A stretch of DNA of 64,000 bases from Turnera subulata. Lineage: Eukaryota; Streptophyta; Magnoliopsida; Malpighiales; Passifloraceae. Location of the stretch: the NCBI GenBank assembly GCA_028386065.3, contig JAKUCV010004428.1:1-64000 (forward strand). Reading direction: 5' to 3'. Position numbers and translations under genes: made by a program. Positions 47,674 through 57,351 of this stretch are shown here, piece by piece. The notes below the pieces were generated by a model. The model was not told where the DNA came from, made no database searches, and was given only the letters and a program-made list of their open reading frames with translations. Every line of letters starts with the position of its first letter. The first letter of the stretch is position 1.

Positions 47674-48425
47674 CTTGTCTCTGTGCACCCATCCTTGTTT
47701 CCCTAAAAGTCATTTGATAAAGATAGGCCTCATTTTGAGTGGGACAAGTTGAAGGAGCTAGAATTGAGCCCTGAGGCTGGAGTGAAGACAAAATTTGTCC
47801 TGGAACTCATGCGGTTTAGTGATGCCAGGATTGAGAAAGTGTTGGTCTTCAGCCAGCTTCTTGCACATCTGGAGTTGATCATCAAGCAACTAAATTGGAG
47901 GTTCAAGTGGAGAAAAGGGACAGAGGTTCTTTACATGGATGGCCAGCTTGAAGCAGCTAACCGCCAAGCGTTGATTAAGAACTTCAATGATCCCAGGAGT
48001 GAGTCAAAGCTGTTGCTGGCCTCAACAAGAGCTTGTTCTGAAGGGATAAATCTGGTTGGGGCATCCAGGGTTGTGTTGCTTGACGTTGTCTGGAATCCAT
48101 CTGTTGAGAGGCAAGCCATAAGTCGCGCATACCGGCTGGGACAGGAGAAGATTGTGTATGTCTACCACCTGCTTGCATTTTGGAACAAAAGAAGAGGAGA
48201 AATATTGTAGACAAGTAGGGAAAGAACGGCTGTCAGAGTTGGTGTTTTATTCTTCAGAACAGCCTGGCCAACAGCTTCCTGACACTTCAGCTGAGGATGA
48301 AATTCTGGAGAATAGGAAGGATGTGATTCTAGAAGAGATGCTTGAAGTCAATGTTTAAGAAGATAGTGTACCAACCAAAAGAGTCTCTTTTGATGAAATC
48401 TTTTGGGTTGATTGATCTACAGTGA
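47674..48425 (+). pseudogene. CLSY: CLASSY-like exon 3, part b: SNF2 lobe 2 and C-terminus
   Basis: Frame continues as SLVSVHPSLFP, then TAA at 47704, then KLKELELSPEAGVKTKFVLE. Helicase-C motifs are clear: VLVFSQLL, LYMDGQLEAANRQ, LLASTRACSEGINLVGAS and the arginine-finger region SVERQAISRAYRLGQ. An extra T near 48178 shifts the frame (EEEKYCRQ resumes in +1) and another shift near 48340 precedes the expected end MFKKIVYQPKESLLM, then SFGLIDLQ, with stop at 48423. Confidence 0.86.
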
Positions 48426-48670
48426 GGGGGTAGAGTTATGATGATCATGAAGATGGATGCAGGACCAACTGATTGCACTTCAGATTCTATCTTTCTACAG
48501 CAGCTTTCTTTCTTTCTGTCTTTCTGTCTGTCTTTGTCGGCACCATGGCTTTCTTTGGTGTACCATTTAGATTGTGAGAGTCTTTTGCATGCCAATTGGA
48601 CTAGATTTCTACTATTTAATTAAGGAGTTTTTATCCTAGATGCAACAGCTTTGTGTCTCCTACACTAACA
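48426..48670 (+). other. 3' flank/UTR of the CLASSY-like gene
   Basis: No coding. It contains a TCTTTCTTTCTGTC microsatellite. It ends with A at 48670, the insertion point of the next element. Confidence 0.5.
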
Positions 48671-48691
48671 TCTATTATAATATATAAAAGC

Positions 48692-49500
48692 AAAGTCCTC
48701 ATTGAGGGGCTCTAAAATTTCGACACCTAAGACTCTGAGAATGTGACATTTGGCACAATATTTAATTGACATGTGGCAAAATTAATTAAAAAGAAATTAA
48801 AAATAGGTGGGTAAAATACAATAAAGTTATATTAATAATCATACCCACTAATAGAATTAATGTGTATAATTTTTAATTTAGTTTCCATATTTATTCTTGA
48901 ATTTTTTACGAGAATTATACTTAAATTTTTTTCATTTGAAATTTACATCTTTCCACTCAACTCCCACAAAAGTCAATCCACCAAAAAATAATTAAATCTT
49001 AAATTTTTATTCCATATTCAGCATTATTTCCAAAAATAGAATATATTTTCCCGAATCATGTATTCAAAATGACAATTAATGATATAAGAGTAACCGTATA
49101 AGTAACTCCCTGGATTGGTATTTAATGATTTTTTAAAATTAGAGCCATTAATGATATGCAAATGAGAGCGTAACTGAAAAAAATCATCATAGAAACTCTT
49201 CTTTTTTAGTCAGGTTTTTTAATATAGAAATTAATGATATATTAATAGCCTGCTTTCGAAAAATATAATTAGGAAAAGTGACTGCCTATTAATACTCAAT
49301 TTGAGCTCAATACCAAATCAGCCCATCACTTCCATACTTTCACGCTTTCATGCATTGGTTTGTTTTTTTTTTTAACCAGCTTTTATGCATTGGTAAGTTA
49401 ACGGTTTTAACCATAAACAATATATTGCAAGAGCTAAATACGTCTCCTTTTATTCGGATCCCTTCCCATTCTTTATTTTTTGTGTTTTTTTTTGGCAAAA
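48692..49500. other. AT-rich non-coding Helitron sequence
   Basis: No gene seen. The first ~100 bp (TCCTCATTGAGGGGCTCT, GACATGTGGCA) are typical of the subterminal part of plant Helitrons. Confidence 0.5.
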
Positions 49501-49837
49501 ATTATGTAGTTCATAGATGAATCACGAGCTGAAGTTCCCATGGATGGACCATCTAGAGCACACACAAAGTGGATGGAAGAAAAGAATCTCTACGCTTTGT
49601 GGATGGGAAGAACCTCTTCTCATAGGTAACGAATTTGATTTAAATATCTGCTCCAAAATGTCTTATATCCACAAGATATCTCTTTAAGCCTGTATTCATG
49701 TCTGCATCTGACCCGAGTACCTCGCTGCCGAGGTTTGTTTTATTTATTGTTTTCGGTGATTTAACGAAACCCTGATCTTTTATTTGGGAAAAGTTTTTGT
49801 TGGCTAATTTGTTTTTTCGTTTCTTGGGTTTTCGTAG

Positions 49838-50060
49838 GTTTTGGAGCTTGCGGGGAATACGGCTAGAGATAACAAGAAGACCAGAATTATTCCAAGGCTA
49901 TCCAATTGGTTGTGAGGAACGATGAGGAATTAAGCAAGCTTTTGGGGTCTGTGACTATTGCCAATGGAGGCGTGTTGCCTAATATTCACCAAAATCTGCT
50001 GCCCAAGAAAAGTGCTATCAAGGAGAAGGACGAGTCTGGATATGCTTCACAGGAGTTTTA
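49838..50060 (+). pseudogene. Histone H2A.X exon 2 fragment
   Basis: After an intron-like acceptor TTTTCGTAG the frame reads [21 protein letters not shown] deleted base (CAT to CT near 49901) shifts the frame, which continues [36 protein letters not shown] and ends in SQEF-stop at 50058. SQEF is the phosphorylated C-terminal tail of H2A.X. The exon start matches the conserved intron site before VLELAGN. Exon 1 (the N-terminal tail and first helices) is absent, so this is a captured fragment, not a functional gene. Confidence 0.85.
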
Positions 50061-50109
50061 AAGTGCTGGGTTATGGTTTAAATTGCGGTAACTTGGGAAA
50101 AGAAATGAA

Positions 50110-50540
50110 AAGTGAGGTCCTCCCATTCCGCTGAAGCCGCCGGACGCGCCGCCGATAGGAGGAAACCCGCCGCGGCCAGCAGCCCATTTTCTTCCTCCAT
50201 GCGACGCCGACGAGCAGCCCAGCCACTGACCGCCGCACCCTGCCTCGGCTCCAGCTGCCGCGAGCCCAGCCGACGCCTTTCCTCCCTACCGCGCCGTCCT
50301 CCTCGCGATCTCGCTCGCAGCGGCCGTCGACGGACGCGCAGAGCCCAGCCCCAGCGGACGCGCAGCCGCACCTGCAGATCCGGCTCCCTTCTCCTGCTCG
50401 CGTCGACCACCAACACCTGCAGCTGCTGCCGCCACAAGCCGCGCCTCGCACTGCCACGCCCGCCTCTCGTCCCGCCGCTGCTGGCCCGGATCCGAGCGGA
50501 GAAGAGAAGATGGAGCTCCGGTGGAGGCTTGAGGAAGATG
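50110..50540 (+). other. GC-rich block
   Basis: CG-rich stretch giving long Arg/Ala/Pro ORFs on both strands. The same kind of block occurs in the G1 and G2 LTRs at 5580-6030 and 11780-12060, where it is non-coding. Probably LTR or leader sequence of a decayed element. Confidence 0.45.
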
Positions 50541-50717
50541 ACCGATTTGCATCTTAGTCCTTGCAGTTTTTCCTTTTCTTCATGTAAGTCTTTACACGTC
50601 AGTCCTTCAGTTATTTATTTTCTCAATTTAATCCTAGACGAATATGATTAATGTTCAATTAATATTGTTTATGGATAATTAAATGAATTATGAGCTCACG
50701 ATAAGCCTCGGAGTGAT

Positions 50718-50960
50718 GATCCGGCACGGTGAATAGAAATTATCCGCACTGTGAATAGTAAATTCCGGCACCGTGAATAGTAATTTCCGGCAACTGTGGA
50801 TAGTTATTTTGGCCGGAATCCGGCAAACCCAGAAGTGTTTGGCCGGAATTTGATGCCTCAAAAAATTATCCGGCACGGTAAATATAAATTTTCGGCAACC
50901 GTGAATAGTAATTTCCGGCGACCGTGATTAGTGTTTTTGACCGGAATCCGTCGAACCCAG
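50718..50960 (+). repeat. Array of ~22-bp CCGGCACNGTGAATAGTAATTT repeats
   Basis: About seven imperfect copies in two clusters, separated by a longer repeated piece (TGGCCGGAATCCGGCAAACC at 50811 and TGACCGGAATCCGTCGAACC at 50938). This gives a higher-order duplicated unit of about 130 bp. Non-coding. Confidence 0.65.
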
Positions 50961-51039
50961 AAATGTTCCGACGCCTCGATTTTTTCTCAGCAAAGCCCGA
51001 AAGGCCGTTATATAAGCCCGGAAGGCCGTTAAATTTATT

Positions 51040-51465
51040 ATGTTTATTTATTGGCCGGCTAAGCCGCCTTTATCGTATAAGCGTATATTATATATTATTG
51101 CTGAAAGATTTATCGAGTAAGCATATTTTCTGTTTTTATTTAAATTCCGAATGGGCTATTAAAAGGGACCATTATTCATTTATTGGCCGGCTAAGCCGCC
51201 TATTTCTTTACGATTTAATTGGGCTCGTATAAGGCCCATCGTATTTAATTTGCGATAATTTAATTTTTATTGGGCTAATTAATAAAAAGGCCCATTGCAT
51301 TTATTTTTCAGCAATTTAATTTTAATTGGGCTATAAAAGGGCCCATTGTATTTAATTTTCTTGCCTTTAATTTTATTTATATTTTGCTTGGGCTCGTACA
51401 AGGCCCATCAATTTTATTTTCCTGTCATTTATTTTAATTGGGGTAATTAATAAAAAGCCCCTGAT
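51040..51465 (+). repeat. Repeats with TGGGCT...AGGCCCAT inverted motifs
   Basis: GGCCGGCTAAGCCGCC occurs at about 51053 and 51184. Then five ~60-80-bp units each carry TGGGCT, a short AT spacer and AGGCCCAT (or GGGCCCATTG), the last degenerate. The paired motifs can form hairpins. AGGCCCAT is also the plant site II promoter element. Confidence 0.6.
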
Positions 51466-52303
51466 TATTTATTTTAATTAAGTTTTTATTTATGTTATTT
51501 GAATGGGAAGCCCTTACAATTTCCAGAAGAAATTTGTTATGGATATTAAATGCGGACAGGAATTTACATGATAATAGTCTGGAAGACTAAATATAAGAGT
51601 CCAGCAGACTCAATAATGAAAAGTACAACGAAGACTCGAAGTCTTGCCGTTCAAAAGATCCTGAAGATCCTTCAAAGGAAAATCGAAAATAAAAACTATT
51701 ACCACCAGAAGATGGAAATTATATGACCACCAGAAGGTGGATATTATATTTGCTTACCCTGAAGGAGCAATTCATTTTATATTCAATTTATTTTATGTTA
51801 AGTTTAAATTATTATGCATTGCAATTTATTTTATTTTTTTTTCAGTACTTTATAATTGTTTCTTAGAATAATGCCTGAAGCATTAGTCTCGAAGACGATG
51901 CAAAATTGACATCCACAAGGGGGAGAATTATATGTGTTTGGATGTCAATATAACATATTATGACATCTCGAAATGAAAAAATGATTAACATGCTCCAGAA
52001 GAGCATAAATTCGAATATGTTCCTGAAGAACGCATGTTTTAATATGATCTAGAAGATCGTATATTTACGCGAGTACAGACACCCCCAGTAATAAAATGAA
52101 TTATTGTGGATCCCAAATGAATTGACTCAGATTTATTCCCTGAAGCGAATAAGACAGTATAATTATTTGTGCCTGTGGGCGTAAATGAGATAATAAATGG
52201 AAAAGGCTCAAAGTAAACATGCATATTATTATTGCAAAGCAGATCCATAACTGGAGAACATTCAAAGAAGAATGGTTCTCATACATATGTTTAAACAAGT
52301 AAT

Positions 52304-52987
52304 CTATCTGTTGGGTTCAACATTAACCTTGAAACTCTGAGCCTCACCATTAATGTTGACCCTAACACTGTCGTTCCAGGAGAACCACATACCACCCCTG
52401 TTGTTTTCTCCAGGTATCTCAAACCGATTCGTGGGAGGAAAACGAAGTGGAATCACACCATGATTCTCTCCTGCTTGCCACAAAGTCTCTGTAATCAGTA
52501 CCATGTTAGGCTTGTACTGATTCTTCAGATCCCTTAAGGTACGCACAAAGTCTTGAGACCTTCTTGCTATACCCTTGTAATTCCACAATAAAAGTCGTAC
52601 CTTAGGCCATGTAGGTGGTAACCCAGTCACCCTTGGGACGCTCCGAGCCATCATGGAAACCTGATAATAACTGCTTTCATTTAAAATTTGACATGAAGGC
52701 TCTAGCTGAAATTCCTGCATCTTAGCAGATATGAAAAACATTATAGAGTTAGCTGAGCCATAAAAATTTGTCCTGAGATTGTCTTGGTCCTCCAGGAAGA
52801 AAGTTTCTTCCATTGGAGCCACAAAGAACCTAGACGAGTATAGCTCATCTACAAAAACCAAATGTGGGATTCTTGCTAGCTCATTAGGCAGCTCCTCTTG
52901 TTGTTCATTTACCATGCTATAGGCCAATCTATTTCTTCTGCCTAGTGAGGCACCCTCAATAAAGAAAACAGTAGCTGGGGAAGGCAT
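52304..52987 (-). CDS. Antisense accessory gene, intact copy (227 aa)
   Basis: Intact ORF, MPSPATVFFIEGASLGRR to KVNVEPNR. Same 684-nt length as the copy at 2726-3409. Residues 1-110 are an unrecognised domain (VFVDELYSSRFF, PMEETFFLEDQ, SANSIMFFISAKM). Residues ~130-225 resemble the first part of a plant LINE endonuclease: LLLWNYKG with Asn135, KPNMVLITET with Glu166, GGMWFSWNDSVRV. The rest of that fold is missing. In the stretch covering ELPNEL to EETF about 18 of 30 residues shared by the copies use different synonymous codons, suggesting long purifying selection. TATA box at 53080. It lies antisense to the surrounding Copia remnant. Role unknown. Confidence 0.7.
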   Translation of the reverse strand: MPSPATVFFIEGASLGRRNRLAYSMVNEQQEELPNELARIPHLVFVDELYSSRFFVAPMEETFFLEDQDNLRTNFYGSANSIMFFISAKMQEFQLEPSCQILNESSYYQVSMMARSVPRVTGLPPTWPKVRLLLWNYKGIARRSQDFVRTLRDLKNQYKPNMVLITETLWQAGENHGVIPLRFPPTNRFEIPGENNRGGMWFSWNDSVRVNINGEAQSFKVNVEPNR

Positions 52988-53079
52988 TTTTGTCTTGGTT
53001 GAGTTTTTCTATTTCTTTGCTTTGATGAATTTTTCTATATCTATGAGTTTTCCTGTATCTTCCCATGTAGTCCTTCTCC

Positions 53080-53091
53080 CATTTTATAGCC
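53080..53091 (-). promoter_or_regulatory. TATA box of the intact antisense gene
   Basis: Minus strand GGCTATAAAATGGG, about 95-100 bp upstream of the ATG, close to the spacing in G1 (3519-3530). Confidence 0.6.
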
Positions 53092-54119
53092 TAAGCATAG
53101 ATAGCCAGGTGTCCCCGAAAAGATCCAGAAGATTTTTCGGTGGATTATATTATTATTCAGAAAATTCCAAAGCTTTACAATCCTCGAGGATTTGCTTTTG
53201 GAAATGTCTGCCACTACATTAATTATTGTCCAATAATTTTATTTTTTTCCGACATGAGTGGCAGGAATAAGCCTAATATTGACACATGTATTGCAGCCTG
53301 AAGCTAGCAGATGAGTAATTGAAACTTAACATATCCAGCCAGAAGCTGGAATGCACTAGCCTGGAGCTAGCAATTTTAAGTGTATAGATACACAGCTTGC
53401 GCAGCCTGAAGCTGACACCAACTTGAAATTGGTTCATGGATTTATTGTTTGGCATGACCGGATGGGCCATCCCGGGTCAATAATGATGCACGAAATTTAT
53501 TTGGTCATTCATTGAAAAACCAGAAGTTTTACAATCAATGAATTTCTATGAGTTTGTTTGCTGCGAAAGTTATTATACGGCCTTGCTAAGATGAGAGTGG
53601 CCTAGTATCACCAGCAAGTTTGAGAATAGTTCAGGGACATAAACGCGGACTGATAAATCCGCGGTGTTAACCATCTAGGTAATTTTTACGATGCATCGAC
53701 TAGATGGTCTATTGTGTGACGCAAGTTGGCATTGTGCGCACTTGTTTTAATGATTAAGCTACTTGCGGGTACATATCCCTACATATGTTACTAGACTATA
53801 TGTCTAGATTATGCTGGTATATTTCTTCAATGGAAAATGTATATCATTGGAAATAAACCCAAAGTGATCTGGGCCATATTGACAATTGATTGCAGGACCA
53901 TTGATGAAATATCATTGTTTGATAATTGGTATTTTATATGCAGCAACTCTTGAGTGCATCAAGCCAACATGATAAGATCTCCCCATTTAATTGATTAATG
54001 GTCACATATTTAGTATCTCTCATCTTCGGACCATCGGTTATATAGTATAAAAATGCTCCACCACAGCATTGTTTAGTTGGTCCTTAAAGAATATTGAGAA
54101 CATATGTTGTGTATGTTGG

Positions 54120-55800
54120 GTATGTTAATTTGATGTTAGAGTTTACCCAACATAAAGGGGAGGTAAGAAGCAGCTGGATCAAGAGATTAATGAAATGATT
54201 TATCAATATCTAGTTTTTGATCCTCGAATAAATTAGTATGAACCTGAAGTTCAAAAGATGATTCATTTGCAGGAAAATTGATATGCAATTGCCAGACACA
54301 TTTAAATTAAAGTGTGACCATATACCAGCTGCAAATGCTCATGTTTAAGATTGATGTTCCTGAAGAACAATGTAAGTATGCAAATGAATCTATAGATTAT
54401 ACTCGGTTCCAAAAAGAAAAGAAATTCTCGATAGAGAAAAAGGAGCAAAAGTGATAAGATGGCCCCAGTGAGAAAATAAGACCTCCAGTAGAGGTTTGAA
54501 TTAAAAGTCCTCCAGAAGAGGTTGATTCTCTGACACGATTGATAAATTTTCAGAAGTAACTCAGGTACCTGAAATAAATGAGCATGATGAGATCTCAATT
54601 ACAGCGTCAGAAATAAGAAGGAACCGATGTGAAATAACCGTCGACGGAATATTTATGTTTAATATAGTGCTAAATGAAATGAGGATCATGAATCTACATT
54701 AGTGAATGTAGGCACTGTATGATTGGCCAAAATATAGAAATACAATTAAGTCTGTATTGAACTCGCCCGAAGCGAGAAATTTTCCGGACCTGTAGTCCGT
54801 ACACCAGAAGGTGTAAAAATTCTATTGGTCATTAAAGGGTATTTGTGCGGAAATAAATAAATAATGAGATGTAAAGCACGGTTTGTGGCACAAAGTTTTT
54901 ACCCAAACGACCAGGTATTAATTATGAGGAGATATACTCCCCTGTGGTGGATGCAATTATTTTGATATGTCTGGCATTATATGAAAAGTATTAGAAATGC
55001 ATCTAGTGAATGCTATTACAGCCTATTATTATGGATCTATAAGTCATGAAGATCCCTGAAGGGTTCAAGTTGCCTGAAGCAATTAATTCCCGGAAAAATT
55101 ACAAAAATAGAACTGAATTGATATTTTCAGTAATTTTTGAGTATGGATAAATCTATGATTGGCACTCCATAAGAGGCTTTTAAATACCGTGCTATTAAAT
55201 TGGTCCTGGAGTACTTTGTTATAAAGCCTGAAGTTTTTTACTTAAGCCTATTGGCAAGATGTGTTATCTCTTATCTTCGGGGTATAAAAGAAGTGGTGTT
55301 TTGTTAATCATGTAAATCCGAAAGAAGAGTTGTTTCTTGCAGATGCTGATCCCCCTCTTTATCCACAAAAAGGCACAGCCAGACATCTGCTACAACTTTA
55401 CACATGAAGTCATTGCATCACTGGACTACAAAAGCAAGAGGGCAAGACAGATGCTCCAACAACAAAATATGAAGATACAGCTGTTCATATAGTCATTTGG
55501 GGTGATGATGAATCAAAAGTGATCAGACAAGGTCAATGTCACCAGAAGTTGACAAGAGAATTATTGGCATGCAACGGCGACAATAAATCAAGAGAGGCCA
55601 CTGTACTCTTTTTCCCTTCACCAAGTTTTTATCCCACAGGGTTTTTCTTGGTAAGGTTTTTAATGAGGCAGTCAGGCCAAAATGAGGGGGAGTAGAATGC
55701 GCACTGCACTCTTTTTCCCTTCACCAAGTTTTTATCCCACAAGGTTTTTCTTGGTAAGGTTTTTAACGAGGCAGTTTTCTCCACTTAGCGTATTTTACTC
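54120..55800 (+). pseudogene. Copia pol remnant (RT region)
   Basis: Too many stops for an ORF, but pieces align in order with Copia RT. Near 54753: ELARSE, FGPVV-like and TPEGVK. Near 54900: PKRPGINYEE-YSPVVDA. Near 55035 a KIPEGFKLPEA-like piece; near 55250 the RT C-terminal region; at 55330-55680 RNase H/tail pieces. A 90-bp segment (TTTTTCCCTTCACC, then AAGTTTTTATCCCAC) is duplicated at 55608-55672 and 55710-55775. Confidence 0.6.
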
Positions 55801-55825
55801 TATACACAGTGACTCCAAGGGGGAG

Positions 55826-56208
55826 TGTTATAAATATTGTATACTGTATAAATACTGTATAAATAGTGGAGTCACTGTGCGTGATTACAGTGTAAATAGT
55901 AGAATCATTGTGTAAATAGTGAACACGTTTTTCTATAAATACCGAAACGAAATGAATGAAATGGTTATGAGCAAAGGCTCGGTTTTCTCTCTATCTCTCG
56001 GTTTTCTCTCTCCCGAGGTTTCTCTCTCCCGGTTTTTCTCCCTCTCCCGAGCAAAGCTCGGTTTATTCATAACAAAATTAATTTTTTCCTTCACTTTTAT
56101 TTTTGTTATTCCAGCACTTTGCTAGGTAGTGATCTAAAAGATAGGCTAGAAGCTCCCCAACCGTTTTAGTGGAGGTCAGTTTAACAAATTTTATATATGC
56201 CTATAACA
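55826..56208 (+). repeat. 3' LTR of the degenerate Copia (end tentative)
   Basis: Begins TGTTATAAATATTG after CCAAGGGGGAG. Contains repeated GTGTAAATAGT-like units, TTCTATAAATACC (TATA, 55931) and CTCTCGGTTTTCTCTCTCCC repeats. An end at CCTATAACA (56208) gives TG...CA ends but no TSD was confirmed. Confidence 0.5.
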
Positions 56209-56552
56209 AGGATTTTTATTGTAGTTGTGTATGTTTAAATTTTTATTAATCTGAGATAACTTAATGATTACATTTTAAACATGACTAATCCTCAGGCTTT
56301 CGTAGATAGGGTTCTAAGGAAGTGTTAGAGTTTGTCAAACTTCTATTAGCTTTCATAGATTGTGATTGAGCCTTAAAAAGCAATGGCTCCTCGAAAATAT
56401 TAAGGATTGTGACAAAAATTCTTGCTTTTAAAAGTTCAACCCCACAACCAAAAAGTCATATTTTAGAGGTACATGGAGGTTGAATAAAATTACAATTATT
56501 ATTATTATTATCCTGTAAAAATTATTTTATCAAACTCCTATTTTGGCTGATT
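56209..56552. other. Non-coding spacer
   Basis: AT-rich with no gene or clear repeat recognised. Confidence 0.5.
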
Positions 56553-56557
56553 CTTTA

Positions 56558-57346
56558 GGTTGAGAACCGAGAGTCGCCCGAAAACCGGGGAGACAATACG
56601 CGAGGCCCAAGTGAGTTCTATACGCGTGGCCAGGACACCACTCTGTAACCCAAAACCTCAAGGTATTGGGTACATGGGTCCACTTCACTTATATGTTACT
56701 CACTTGGCCTCTTTTTGTCCGATGTGGGATTCACCACTCACACTTACATTCCAACAATCTCCCCCTCAAGTATGAAACTCTTCCATATCGGACATCATTG
56801 GGCCTACTCCCCCTTCAACGGAAACATTTTGGAAACTTTTTGCAACATCACCAAGAGCGCACTCAGCCATCAAGCCCGTTCCAGGAGCACGCGTCTGCCG
56901 ATGCTCCAAGAGCTCATTCCATCGGGAGCCACGACTTACAACTTCACTTAGGCCGGGAAAGCAAAGCGCCACTCAGAAGCATGCGCCTCCCGAAACCACT
57001 ATTATCTGGGGCCACGCCTTACAACTCCAACTGAGCTTGGTCCAAGAGCCCAACCGCTCTTCATTCCACGTGGGGGCAGCATCCACGGGAGCATCACCAT
57101 GTTGCAAACCATTCCGTCCCAGCCGAACCTTCGGCTCCGCTACCACGTGTTGAGAACCGGGAGTCGCCCGAAAACTAGGGAGACAATACGCGAGGCCCAA
57201 GTGAGTTCCATACGCGTGACTAGGACACCACTCTGTAACCCAAAACTTCAAGGTATTGGGTACATGGGTCCACTTCACTTATATGTTACTCACTTGGCCT
57301 CTTTCTCTCCGATGTGGGATTCACCACTCACACTTACATTCCAACA
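56558..57346 (-). mobile_element. TRIM (789 bp, two 199-bp LTRs)
   Basis: Direct repeats 56558-56756 and 57148-57346, each 199 bp, flanked by CTTTA (56553-56557, 57347-57351). On the minus strand the LTR starts TGTTGGAATGTAAG and ends GGTTCTCAACA. It is followed by CGTGGTAGCGGAGCCGAAGG (primer-binding site, just left of 57148) and preceded at the other LTR by the PPT CTTGAGGGGGAGAT (56757-56770). The interior (~390 bp) is non-coding. The first base of the left copy has mutated (G for T). ORFs here are chance. Confidence 0.85.
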
Positions 57347-57351
57347 CTTTA

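Larger units (their letters stand above)
27248..48425 (+). pseudogene. CLSY: CLASSY3/4-like SNF2 chromatin remodeller, disrupted
   Basis: Host gene in three exons: 27248-27515 joined to 38459-39682, 39779-39922, and 40514-41715 joined to 47674-48425. Copia-A and Copia-B interrupt exons 1 and 3. CLASSY proteins are plant SNF2-family ATPases that bring RNA polymerase IV to chromatin for 24-nt siRNA production and RNA-directed DNA methylation. Both helicase lobes are recognisable, with LCRQGNHELTLDEE typical of the CLASSY/DRD1 family before them. Besides the two insertions I see a frameshift near 27300, TAG at 38858, TAG at 40745, TAA at 47704, and frameshifts near 48178 and 48340. Removing each insertion and one TSD copy restores the reading frame, so both landed inside exons. 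CLSY3 or CLSY4 is my best family call; the exact orthologue is uncertain. Confidence 0.88.
51570..55825 (+). mobile_element. Degenerate Copia body rich in CTGAA-loop micro-hairpins
   Basis: It ends at a PPT (CAAGGGGGAG, 55816-55825) and an LTR start at 55826. Only fragments of pol are readable. The sequence on both sides of the antisense gene (52304-52987) is crowded with short perfect inverted repeats sharing a CTGAA or CAGAA loop. A second PPT-like CAAGGGGGAGAATTATATG at 51917 suggests a composite of two decayed elements. Stretches at 53240-54120 are non-coding. Confidence 0.6.

Noticed and set aside
50112..50651. 179-codon plus-strand ORF
   Set aside because: GC-rich Arg/Ala/Pro ORF open in several frames; no domain.
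56560..57034. ORFs of 71-122 codons
   Set aside because: Lie in LTR and interior of the TRIM, which is non-coding.
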